This document shows, piece after piece, positions 23,601 through 32,678 of a DNA stretch of 64,000 nt. How positions within the stretch are numbered: the first letter of the stretch is position 1; the number at the start of each line of letters is the position of its first letter. The position numbers and the translations under genes were made by a program. The notes under the pieces were generated by a model. The model was given only the letters and a program-made list of their open reading frames with translations, was not told the origin of the DNA and made no database searches. Source of the DNA: Eunapius fragilis. Taxonomy: Eukaryota; Porifera; Demospongiae; Spongillida; Spongillidae. The stretch spans positions 4,136,978 to 4,200,977 of the forward strand of contig OY811987.1 of assembly GCA_963681505.1 (NCBI GenBank), given 5' to 3'.

Positions 23601-26144
23601 ATGCCGTAAGAACTACCAACAAAACTACCATCAAAATGGTATGTTAGAGCATGATCAAAGGCATATACGAACCTCGCTTTTATAAATATGTGCGTCGGCT
23701 TGTAGTAATGGCACTAAATATAGCAAAACCATGGATACTTTAATTGGTGCAAATTAGTTACATTGTAACAGTTATACAGTTACATATACTTGATGGCTAA
23801 AAGTAGGTATTAATGACTGCAATCATTTCTTATAGCTACTCCCTGGTGGTCTTGAAAAGCTCAGCAAGCTGTACTGTAAGAGTATCCATTAGGCTTCCAC
23901 CAGGTATTAATGGCTGCAATCATTTCTTATAGCTACTCCCTGGTGGTCTTGAAAAGCTCAGCAAGCTGTACTGTAAGAGTATCCATTGGACTTCCACCAG
24001 GGAAAACTCCGCTAGCTCTATCAAGTTCCCTTCATGTTTGAACGTCCACGCGTACGCCACTACAAGACCCCTCGCTCCACAACATTAGGGTACCCTCTTT
24101 TCCATAGATGCCGCACTTCCATGTTGGGACACCCCCCCACCCCCTTTAGACCATTTCATCCAGTAGACACCCGTCCCCCCTCCACATAGTATCAAACTGT
24201 CACTGGAAACTGGAATTTTCTGCGTACGAGATGATATACGAGGATGACTGTACGGCGGATCCAATCCATGTAATAGTTAAAATAATCCTTGAGCAAACCG
24301 AATCGATGCGATTTGTTAATTTAATTTGTATTGTAATTTTTACAAGGGATGACGTTCTTCTCTCCCATAAGGTGAGAAAACATTCAAATCCTGCAGCTTA
24401 GATTCGATCGCAAAAAACAGATGTCACACCGCAGCAAAAACTGATTGATGCATGTCATTTAGCACCGCAATCTTCTTAGCACAATTCTTTTCTCTTCGAT
24501 CGAGATTGCCAACCAGTGAACGAAAACAAACTTTCTCTTAAAACTTGATATGTTTTGTATTGCTCGCGCTCGAGGTATTATACACGTGTGTCCGGCCCTG
24601 CGATTGGGTGTGTCAGTTAACTGCTTCATAACCAGTTAAGTACATCTCAGATACGTGCATAATAGGCGCATCTCGTTTGCGATTGCAATTACACAAGATA
24701 TATAAAACATTCTCTCTGAGAAAGTTGGTGGTACATTTGAAGGCAATGGCGGTGTAAAAAGGAAGGGTATACAGCGATACGAAAAAATTTAAATTCCTCT
24801 ATTTATCAACGTAAAATGTATATGCATGCTGTCTACAATAGTGCTACAAATAGGACATTAAAATTTTTCATATCATCGTTGAGTGCTTTCACGAGCTGAC
24901 GCAGCATTGTAACAGAATTCGGGAGGGCTCTAACTCGTCGTCTCGATTTTGGAGGCATTCCTCTCGTCGTTTAGCTCTCCTCTTTTGTTGACGTGAAGGC
25001 AACTTCGCTAGCCAGAAGTGATGAACAAAACTGCGATTAAAAATGATATTCCACCTGTTATTTCTGTGAAATGTTGCCATTGAAAACGCTTTTAATATAG
25101 CACTCCATATGCATATTACGTAATGATTACGTTTATCAGTTTAATGCTTTATTTATACATCTGATACTTGGAGATGTTCTTCCAAGAAATTCTAAAGCCG
25201 TTGGAATTAATTGGCGCTCTTTGGAACCGTTCCTATCCCGAGTTATACTCTTCCGAGAAGAAGACGACGACGACGGAGGAGTAGAATTGGTCTGGGAACG
25301 AGAACATCACACTTTTTTTTTTTTTTTTTTTTTTTTTTGGAGCAAGCAGTCTGAAGACTTCAACAAAAATAAAAATGACCGTCTTTGCCCTAATTCTGGT
25401 TCGATAGCAACAAAGAGCTAAACTATCCGTTTCACGGTACGCGAGTTATACGCGGATCGCGTTTTGTAATGAAATTCATGATAAGGCAAAATGGATATAT
25501 CGCGATAGATATAAAGTACACGATATACAACAGCGCATCCTTGATGTCCCTACCCCACTACCTGCGTCGATACTACACCCATATAAGGAGTACTACACAG
25601 ATACCAGTTGCACTCAGCTGTAACGTTAACGGCTGATTCCATAAAGGCTTTTAAAGCACTTTACGTGGTTGCTTAGCTCTTTTAGACATAAAGACACTTA
25701 TGATATCATATCGCAACCCTAATATGTATCCCACAACAATTGTGTGCAGTATGCATATGATATTGACGCGGATTTTCTTTTTTTTTTCTGTTATGAATAT
25801 GCAATTAATGTACATGTATGTGGTAGTCGATCTGGACCACATGATTAAGAATTACATAATTCGTTATCCTTTCATGCTTTTGCAAACGCAACATATACTG
25901 AACAATTTACCTGGGAGTCTCGAACTCTGTCGTATGTAAGTGTGTACCCCGGGAGTAGGCCGGATCGCGTATTGATGTCCCTTATCGCCATGTCAGCGGC
26001 TGGGACGACTCCAGATGAGTTCAGACCGTACTGTCCGAAGGATGTGATGAACATGAAGGTAAGGTTCGCTGACTGGACACAGCCGACCATGGCCAGATGC
26101 AGGGCTATCATAAAGAAGGCAGCGCGAAAGTGGCGAAAAGCCAT
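12839..26144 (-). CDS. GABA-B-type metabotropic receptor (class C GPCR), 15 exons
   Basis: Exons (minus): 26144-25911, 21775-21632, 21559-21389, 21331-21224, 18912-18841, 18757-18557, 15282-15007, 14948-14890, 14837-14719, 14649-14505, 14440-14314, 14253-14146, 14081-13938, 13876-13547, 12967-12839. All junctions are GT-AG, phases agree, and the joined frame is 788 codons. Residues 1-25 are a signal peptide. Exons 1-9 form the Venus-flytrap domain (DSQ-C, GCGCSVAT, SLSNRSRYRKYFRT, YDAIWILAVALNRT, TGVTGHIQFD). Exons 10-14 hold the seven membrane segments, with ICL1 FRNKR, KMWRVFYIF, and the class hallmark PGLNDSK before TM6. The tail is short (42 residues); I see no sushi domain or clear coiled coil. 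Aligned by eye to human GABBR1, the GABA-contacting Glu (E465) position is Ala and the Y366 position is not Tyr, so the ligand may not be GABA. Such receptors are plasma-membrane, Gi/o-coupled and often dimeric; those properties are inferred here. Confidence 0.93.
13274..13297. repeat. 24-bp perfect palindrome
   Basis: AGACCTAAACCG joined head to head with its complement, centred on CCGCGG. A further half copy (GACCTAAATC) follows at 13299. It lies in the last intron of the receptor gene. Confidence 0.9.
15880..17047. mobile_element. Foldback element with internal C and G runs
   Basis: The left end CTAGCGGCAGAATGAAAC and the right end GTTTCATTCTGCCGCTAG are inverted copies. About 560 bp of each arm is near-complementary, meeting at a central hairpin around 16430-16495 (GGCCTATGGA / TCCATAGGCC). 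Long homopolymers occur inside: C at about 16187-16215, G at about 16295-16325 and G at about 16721-16741. There is no coding capacity beyond frames forced by the homopolymers. It sits in an intron of the GABA-B-like gene and is non-autonomous. Target duplication is unclear; another AGCGGCAGAATG block lies at about 17085. Confidence 0.85.
17647..17709. repeat. (TG)n microsatellite
   Basis: About 44 bp of TG repeats, a TTGAG break, and more TG repeats, in an intron. Confidence 0.95.
19790..20470 (-). mobile_element. LINE-like retroelement C-terminal remnant (fragment 2)
   Basis: The reverse-strand translation shows FDYSSPADKAHLLLASAP, SSWLLVEPN, LGLHLDLLEF, RWWLGLDTSRG and, further on, RFAAFDFTVSSPLS, KCSELGCVC. 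The order and motifs match the other three fragments in this window. It lies antisense to nothing, in an intron of the receptor gene and on the same strand as the gene. Decayed and with no ends identified. Confidence 0.6.
20645..20852. repeat. Dispersed 208-bp repeat, empty-site copy
   Basis: It starts CCTTAATTTTCACCGTAG and is closely matched by 21888-22615 once the 524-bp insert there is set aside. No coding signal. Confidence 0.85.
21888..22615. repeat. Dispersed repeat, copy carrying a Helitron-like insert
   Basis: Its flanks match 20645-20852 from CCTTAATTTTCACCGTAG to ATCTACCGCAC. The match is interrupted exactly between TATATATA and TATCTGCAG by the element at 21948-22471. Confidence 0.85.
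21948..22471 (+). mobile_element. Non-autonomous Helitron-like element
   Basis: Starts TCTAATACTATAA, preceded by A, and ends with a hairpin (CCCGTGATTTTTCACGGG), a short spacer and CTAG followed by T. These are the canonical Helitron features: 5' TC, subterminal 3' hairpin, CTRR end, insertion between A and T, and no target duplication. There is an ACGT-rich run near the left end (21970-22010). It has no RepHel coding region. The paralogous empty site at 20645-20852 supports both boundaries. Confidence 0.85.
22754..22906 (-). CDS. Small basic open frame, function unknown
   Basis: Fifty codons beginning MAKHLKIGAAVTARVDKVIG and containing RYGMNSKAKRVTGTITATNG before a stop. The composition (K/R, G, A, T rich) and even codon use look protein-like, unlike the noise around it. 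It lies in intron 1 of the receptor gene, on the same strand. I do not recognise the family. It might be a leader exon of a decayed mobile element or a retrocopy fragment; the ATG follows GCTTAGC on the opposite strand with no diagnostic context. Confidence 0.35.
   Translation of the reverse strand: MAKHLKIGAAVTARVDKVIGSRAAAARYGMNSKAKRVTGTITATNGSGRS
23806..23999. repeat. 97-bp tandem duplication
   Basis: Two nearly identical 97-bp units, GGTATTAATG..CTTCCACCA. Read on the minus strand each unit contains the frame PGGS-MDTLTVQLAELF followed by KTTRE and a stop, so an open, exon-like segment has been duplicated. Product unknown. Confidence 0.85.
25315..25340. repeat. Homopolymer T tract
   Basis: A run of about 26 T in intron 1 of the receptor gene. 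Read on the minus strand it is a poly(A) tract, possibly the tail of a retroposed sequence, but I see no clear body or flanking duplication. Confidence 0.7.
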
Positions 26145-27200
26145 TGTAAGTGACCCCTATGGGCTCTTCAGGCGGGTTCACGCTACGTCACAGAATTTAC
26201 CACTTCCGCTTCAGTAATCATCCATTACCCAAGCGCCATGATACCGTAAATGGTTTCCTCGATCCGTCCACAACTCATTACAAATAATTAGGGTGAGCCC
26301 AGAATTGCAACTCGTGCATGCCACCTATATTGATTCTAATTAACAGCATACAATCACGGTTACAAATTTCATATGATTACACCCATATAAACTTCAACTG
26401 CATGCACAAAGCTCATTTTAACCTCATTTAAGCAGCTTGTAAACATCTAAATATACTTGCAAGTGAAAAGGACTCAAAGTAGAATATGACTGATGCAGGT
26501 CATTAGCCCGATACTTCATTGCAGGAAATTATATTTTGTGGGTGTTTCCATAATATAGACATGCGTAGTTTTTATCCTGCGTGTATTACCTGATGCATTT
26601 AAATGGGCATTATCAAGGTTGATCGCTGTTTTTTTACCTACAATTTCACGAGCATGTCGGAGTAAAAAATCTCAGGGGGGAAAAAACGCTTGGAATCAAG
26701 TTCTGATTCTGACTACAGAGAATTTTAAATCCACAGAATTAAGGATGATTGTGTTAACTACATAGAAAGCCTGGCAGGTTCCAAGGCTGCTGTTCGTCGT
26801 GCGAACTCTTTAATCGAAGAGCTGGGTCCGTCTTTGGGCATTATCCAAATGTAAGTTATTCAGTCGCAATGATGACCCTCTCATAGTGTTCTCATTTGGT
26901 GCCCCAATTGGAGATACATTGTCCTGGCTTTTTTGCTATTAAACGTGCTGGAGTTCTGAGACTACTTCTAGGCTTGAGGAAGTTTCAGTTGTTGACATCA
27001 GTCTAAACTGGGGTTAAGGTTTGGTGGTCTTGGCTTACGCTCCCTCTCTCTCTCTGGAGCTTTTCTTGTTCATCAGGCTTTGCCACTGTGCAGATGCAGT
27101 AAATACTTTTAATGGCATATAGTCTCACCTCTAGATGCCATGTCAGTCATTGAGCCCCACCCTTCCCAACAGAATCTTTCCTCTAAGCCTAGCATTTAAC
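26145..27200. other. 5' flank of the receptor gene; no feature recognised
   Basis: Upstream of the receptor start codon at 26144. No further exon, TATA box or repeat could be supported by eye. Confidence 0.45.
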
Positions 27201-27229
27201 AGCCTGCTTGATACATCACCCCCTGCAGA

Positions 27230-28106
27230 TAAAGCCCGTCTCCTCTCAACATCAGCTTCTTACGCTGCCTCTTAGATCACTCGGTAGAAACTAATATGCA
27301 TTTTGATCCAAGTGAATTTCCAATGGCAATCATGCATGTGGTGGCGGGCTTAGGTACTTCAAGGGGCTCTTGCTGTCCAATCTGCCCTGATATTGCTTTG
27401 GATCCTCTTGGCCACCATGCTGTATTGTCATGGCAAAAATTAATATTACCTAAAAAGTATCCTAGGCTAGGATAATATTTTTTGCTGCCAAAAATTATCC
27501 CATATTGCCAAAAATCATCCTAGTTATATTATTGTAGGACTAATTTGAGCAAAATTTTATCCTATGTGATCTGATTTTTAAATAAATGTAGAACAGATGT
27601 TTCACGTTGCACTGCTTGTTATTATTATTGTGCATATTTATATATAATTTAATCTAATAAACAGGGGAAAACATGAACAGGAATACAAGATGCAGCAGAA
27701 TACACTAATCAGAATAAATGTATATGAAAATGACTACATCTTCTTAACAGTTTCAAAATGATTCCCAATGTTGGTGATATAAATGGGGTCATCCTGACCT
27801 TTGTCATACTGCGCGTTTAGGGTGAAGATAAAAGCAAGTAGTAGTTTCACTCCTGACCTTTTTTGTCTCGTCCTGCCGAATAATTGGTCAAGATGGTCTC
27901 AAGATGCTTTTGACTTGACAGTGACACCTCTGACTCTTTCGCCTCTATACGTCTCAGTGGTACAGCAACTATATGAGCACCTCGCAAACGACCACAAATG
28001 CCACACTCTGGTTTGGACTTGCATTCCCCTAGCTGTTGAGTACTATAACTGGGGTTCTGAAGCCAGACAAAACCTTCTCATGCACGTTTTGCCTCTCGTA
28101 GCCTAG
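27230..28106 (+). mobile_element. LINE-like retroelement C-terminal remnant (fragment 3), interrupted
   Basis: The first part (27230-27430) reads KARLLSTSASYAAS, then FPMAIMHVVAGLGTSRGS and ALDPLGHHAV. The second part (about 27870-28106) reads DAFDLTVTPLT, NDHKCHTLVWTCIPLAVE and NWGSEA. About 360 bp of unrelated AT-rich sequence with TCCTAGG/CCAAAA dyads (27430-27790) separates them, which looks like an insertion. This is the most extended of the four related fragments. Confidence 0.6.
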
Positions 28107-28849
28107 CAAAATCTTAACTGATTTATATGGGACATGTACAACCCTTGTTAGAAGTAAAACGAGGGAACTAATTGCTAGATTCGTATAGGTATATAGGTAT
28201 GTCCAATGACACTTTTGTCTTTTGTTCCTTTCATGTTTTCAGTAAGGTAGTATCCTCATACATGATGTTGTAATTTTAAAAATACTGATACATGTATTAT
28301 TATCGAATAATAAATATGCGTTTTTGTGATTACTAGTAATATGGCGGCGACATGCATGTTAGAAACGACACAGGCTGACTCTCGAACCAGATGGCGTGAT
28401 TTCTGACGCGAAAACGAGCTAAGAGAAGCTAGTTGCCGCGAAGACGCTACTCTTGCCTATTGCTCTCGGTTTTGAGAAACGCTCAAGAAAAATAAGTAGT
28501 ACAGGTTTCAATGTAATGTACGCGTAACATGCACCACACCATGAAAGTTAAGCAGAGCTGAAATACACCCTTTTTGCAGATTGCTCGAAGGACGCAAAAA
28601 CACCAGGAGTGAAAAAACGAAGGCCTTATTTCATACTCTTCACTTAAACGGTAGCCGTCGGTGACCGCCGCCCTGTTTATATCGGTCTATATCATTTTTA
28701 CTTTTCAATCAGAAGCCTTTTTTCACCACGTGACGATCGTCTTTGATTCCCATATACCACCAACCTTCTCGTTTAGAGAATGTTTTCATTACTTGTTTCC
28801 TAAATTTTTGGGCCGATGTAGTTTTACCGCCATTGACTCGCATTCGTTC

Positions 28850-29095
28850 ATTGCCCGAATAGGTAGGCGTCTAACAGGCCCCTCAGGATAACATTCAGAC
28901 ACATCCTGAGTGATTAGTACACTTGGCGTTCTCTACGAAATTAATCGTTCCTATCTCATCGGAGCGATGAGCACCTGCCCTTTATTTAATTGCCCGAACA
29001 GTTAAGCGTCTATAACAGACCCCGGAAGATAATATGCGGACACATCCTGAAGCGATTGGTATAAAATATGTGGCGTTCCTTACAAATGTTCTTGT
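28850..29095. repeat. Degenerate tandem repeat, unit about 130 bp
   Basis: Two diverged units share, in order, ATTGCCCGAA, AGGCGTCTA-ACAG-CCC, GATAA-AT-C-GACACATCCTGA, ATTGGTA and GGCGTTC. No coding signal. Confidence 0.65.
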
Positions 29096-29711
29096 CCTGA
29101 GTTATGTTACGCTATCCCAAGGAAGAAGGATAAGAAGAAGACGACGATAAAATTTTAGATGGACTAGGTTCGGACAATGGGACGAGTATTTTTGTTCTCT
29201 AAAAGCGCACACTCTTATGACACGGAAACAACACAGAACTGTTCTCCTATTTGATATCGGTCGATTGCCACTAAGAGCAAAGTGACCCGACTCTTGGCCG
29301 TCCCGCTCGACGCGAGTGACGTTTTTTAATGACTTCATGATACTGTTGGATCCTACTCCAGTAGGTTCCGATTATTGAATGGCAAATAAACTTAATTGCA
29401 TGTGTCTAGTGCGATACAAGATCGTGGTTCTTGATGACTCTTCCGCCCAGAGATGCAAGCATGTTCTCTTCCCTCGCTTCGCTATGGCAGTCAGACTTGA
29501 GTATCGGCTGCGTAAACAATGTGCATCCACCACGTGCTGTGCATGCATGACATGTGTGCATGTGTGAAAGTGGGGGGGGGGGGGGGGGTGTCCGCGTGAG
29601 CGTACGTATGTTTATGGGGGGAGGGGGGTCCGCGCGTGCGTGTGTGTGTTTGGTGAGGTAGCCGGTCCGTCCGCGCGCGGTGTGTGCGTGCGGGTGTGTG
29701 CATGCGATATT

Positions 29712-31271
29712 TAGTCTCGTCCCCAGACCCATGACACGCAGCAGCGGATGGATTATATCGCGAACAGAGGATCTGGACAAATGCTTCACCAAAGTCGTTC
29801 TGAGCGCGCCTGATTTTAGGCGCACAATCAGAATGCAGAGCACGCGTGACGTCATAAGTGGTGTACAAATAGGGAGTAAAACAATGTTTAATGTTTGATG
29901 AAGGGCGAATGGTTGTGCACCTACCCGTACCCCCTGCTTCCAATTAGATTTAGCACGGGAAAGCACACAGGGCATTAAAAGGGGACTTTGTCTAAGGTTA
30001 AAGTAGGTCCAGCCGCCTACCTGTCTGTTTTTCGGTTTTTGTTATCCTGCCAACGGGGAGCGGAAAGTCGTTGTGTTTTCGGTGCTACCTGTCGCGTTCG
30101 ACTTTCTGTTTGAGCGTGTGGAAAGCATTGTCATTGTTGTGTCGCCACTGATAGCATTAATGAAGGACCAAATATGTAATAACCTATTATTCAGACTAAC
30201 GTACATGCAGTATCAAACTGTGCTACTATAACGTTATAGGTTGCAGCTCTGAACTCAAACTCTCCTTAGCATACTCCATGACATGGTCAACTGATCTTCT
30301 ACTTGCTGCTTAAGTCTGTGACACCAGCCAATTGCATTGCAGCTGCCAATACATGTACCACAGTTTATCATCTCCATTAATTCCTCACAAGCTGTGAGAT
30401 CCTTAGACACATCTGACACCACGTTCCTCTGGTTCCTCAGGAAAAAAAGATCCATCCCAGAACAAGAACTGTAGAGCCTCTTCCATATCACCTGATCAAT
30501 TAGCAAGACAAATGACAAATTTACACATCTCATGAGATCATTAAGCAGTTCATTACACCCTGCAGGACTAACCTTCATATAGCACATCTTAGCATGCCAG
30601 TCTTCAATGACTGGTATGATTCCTTCTAGGCGCTCCTCACCATTCTCTGCATTAAACTGAACGCCTTGACTGGCTCGAATTCTGGCAACTGTAAGCTGAT
30701 GCATGACCATAGAGATACATGTAATTTATATGAACAGTAAGTCTCGGCCCCATCACCTTAACAGCATTCGCGCCTTTATTAGCATCTGACTTGCGTTTGG
30801 TACCTTGGGTTAGAGGTCCAGCGCACGCATGAACAGAGAGCTTTGACAGCAAGTTGTTCTTCACGCTTGCCACTGCCTCGCATAGCGAAGAATACTTAGC
30901 AACAGACTAGAGTTGAAACACGTCTTGCACAAGTAGCCCGACCCATACTCCTGTGAAGCGTCCATCTTTGCTGTACTAAACTATATCGCTAAACCTATCA
31001 AAGCTTCACGGCAATATTCTGACGAGGGGCTTGAAAGTCTCCTTCTATCCTTCGCATTCAAAACGGGGACCACACAAAGCTTGCAGCGGTTCATTTTGTT
31101 CTAATGCTACAGCGACACCTTCTAAAGTCCTTGACGTAATCTAGCACCCGTGACGTCATGGGTTGTTATATAACTTCTGCTGCGTCCCAGAACGACTTTC
31201 CAGACTCTCTGTTCGCGTAGCGGTGATGTAATCCACCCGCTGCTGCGTAACATGGGTCTGGGGACGAGACT
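29712..31271 (-). mobile_element. 1.56-kb TIR DNA transposon with a 10-bp target duplication
   Basis: The left end TAGTCTCGTCCCCAGACCC and the right end (complement AGTCTCGTCCCCAGACCC) are inverted. Similarity extends about 150 bp inward on each side, through CGCAGCAGCGG-TGGATTA. ATGCGATATT flanks both sides (29702-29711 and 31272-31281). The element encloses the spliced frame at 30255-30873. The superfamily is uncertain; 9-10 bp duplications are typical of MULE-type elements. Confidence 0.8.
30255..30873 (-). CDS. Transposon-encoded protein, DUF6589-like (partial)
   Basis: Exon 1 starts at 30873 (MASVKNNLLSKLSVHACAG, then TQGTKRKSDANKGANAVK, donor GTGATG). A second exon (about 30692-30567) has QLTVARIRASQ, ERLEGIIPVIEDWHAKM and CYMK. 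A clean GT-AG intron of about 93 bp follows, then VIWKRLYSSCSG, FFLRNQRNVVSDVSKDL and ACEELM to the stop at 30255. The block 'QLT.ARIR..Q', 'RLEG..PV.EDWHA' and 'V.WKRLY' matches what I remember of invertebrate DUF6589-type proteins, but from memory only. Its position between matched inverted repeats argues it is the element's own gene. It is shorter than I expect for a full transposase, so it may be internally deleted. The first junction is not firmly placed. Confidence 0.5.
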
Positions 31272-32678
31272 ATGCGATATTATAGCCATGTGTGTATTAC
31301 GTATATTATGTAAGTGTACGTGTACGTAGCTAATCAATCTTAATTAATTCTTTATTCGTCTGATTACTTTAACCATTTAAAACCTGGCATGTATATTCTT
31401 GGACTATACAGGACCCTGGCTAAATCAAGCAAAAACTACGAGCTGTTTAGCCCACCAGACCAAAATAAGAACCACCATGCTCGTGTAGGCAACTATTTTG
31501 GTCCTGGGACTGTTTCCGGCTGTCCGGCGGTATAGTACAAAATGAGCAAAGTACGTACTGAGGACCACAATAAGCAGCCTAAAATTGTCCTAGGACCGTT
31601 TCAGGCAGAACCTGTTTCGACCAAAATAGGCTGCCTGAAACGGTCCTAGGACTGTCAACTGCTGTGTGCATGATCTACTCAAAAGGGAATTAAGTTATCC
31701 ACCATGCCAACTTGTTCGTACAGTACCCATACCAAAAATCAGTTGAGTAAGTGCCTATAACATCTTGGGAGGCAAAGAGTGTTTAATCATTCTGAAACCT
31801 CTCCACCAAGAAGCAACCTTGCACACTGCATCGCTCATTCACCTTCATGCATGTGTCTCTATTCAAACCTACCATAAAATACACCTGCACCAATCAATTT
31901 AATGGTGAAATAAAAAGATGTGGTTACTTCTGTGATATTTAAGTGTTCTCCCGGGTTCATATCTGTGCTGATGACTATTATAATTGTTTATCGATTTCCT
32001 AGGGTTGGTTTCTGCACAAAAAGCACTGAAGTACACCCAGCAAGATTTGCATAGCTCTGAAAACAAGCAGCACAGAGGCACAAGTAATAACTCACACCAA
32101 GCGCACTGATGCTTTAGTTTATAGCTATGGCCGAGTGTTTTGAAAAGCCTTTGTCGTAAGATATGTGGCTTGTAAAACAGGCTAGGTGTCATTAATGAGA
32201 TGCGACTAGAATAATTTTGGTGGTTCATCACGAATTACAGTATAGTTAAATCATCCAGCCTAATGTCCAACCATGGGTGGACACAACAGTATTTTACATC
32301 CACTTTTTTTTTTTAAATAAATGTCCTATACATAGGTAGAACTTGCTGAATCAGATAACGAAAAGTCAAATGTTGCATCTAATTAATGATATGAATGTTG
32401 TTTATATCTCATCTCATTTAATGATACGAATGTAAATGTAATGAAATGACACAGCAGGTACCATTAATGCACCTGGTTGGTGTTCGTAGGTTAGCACTGC
32501 ACTGATGAGGATTAATGTTGCTTGTTCTATGTGACAGATTACTTCCCTTCACTGCTACTGCACCCAACATTCAGCATACTATGCACAATTAGTCACAGGA
32601 ATCTAGCAACAATCATTCTATGGTTACATATACATGAGTTCATAATAATAAAACCTACACATTCATATAATGATGTAG
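31272..32678. other. Intergenic, repeats only
   Basis: Contains the dyad-rich block 31420-31655. The rest shows no supported gene. It lies downstream of the RAD54B stop codon. Confidence 0.5.
31587..31652. repeat. Perfect 22-bp-arm hairpin in a dyad-rich block
   Basis: GTCCTAGGACCGTTTCAGGC followed by AG, a 22-nt loop holding GACCAAAATAGG, then the exact complement. Related blocks (GACCAAAATA, TTTTGGTCC, GGACTGTTTC) extend back to about 31440. Confidence 0.85.

Noticed and set aside
23806-23999. Possible CRISPR-like repeat pair
   Set aside because: Only two adjacent 97-bp units without spacers in a eukaryotic intron.
29406-29975. Frames of 150-189 codons on the minus strand
   Set aside because: They run through G-rich, GTGTGC-rich simple sequence and a transposon end; composition is driven by repeats and no domain is visible.
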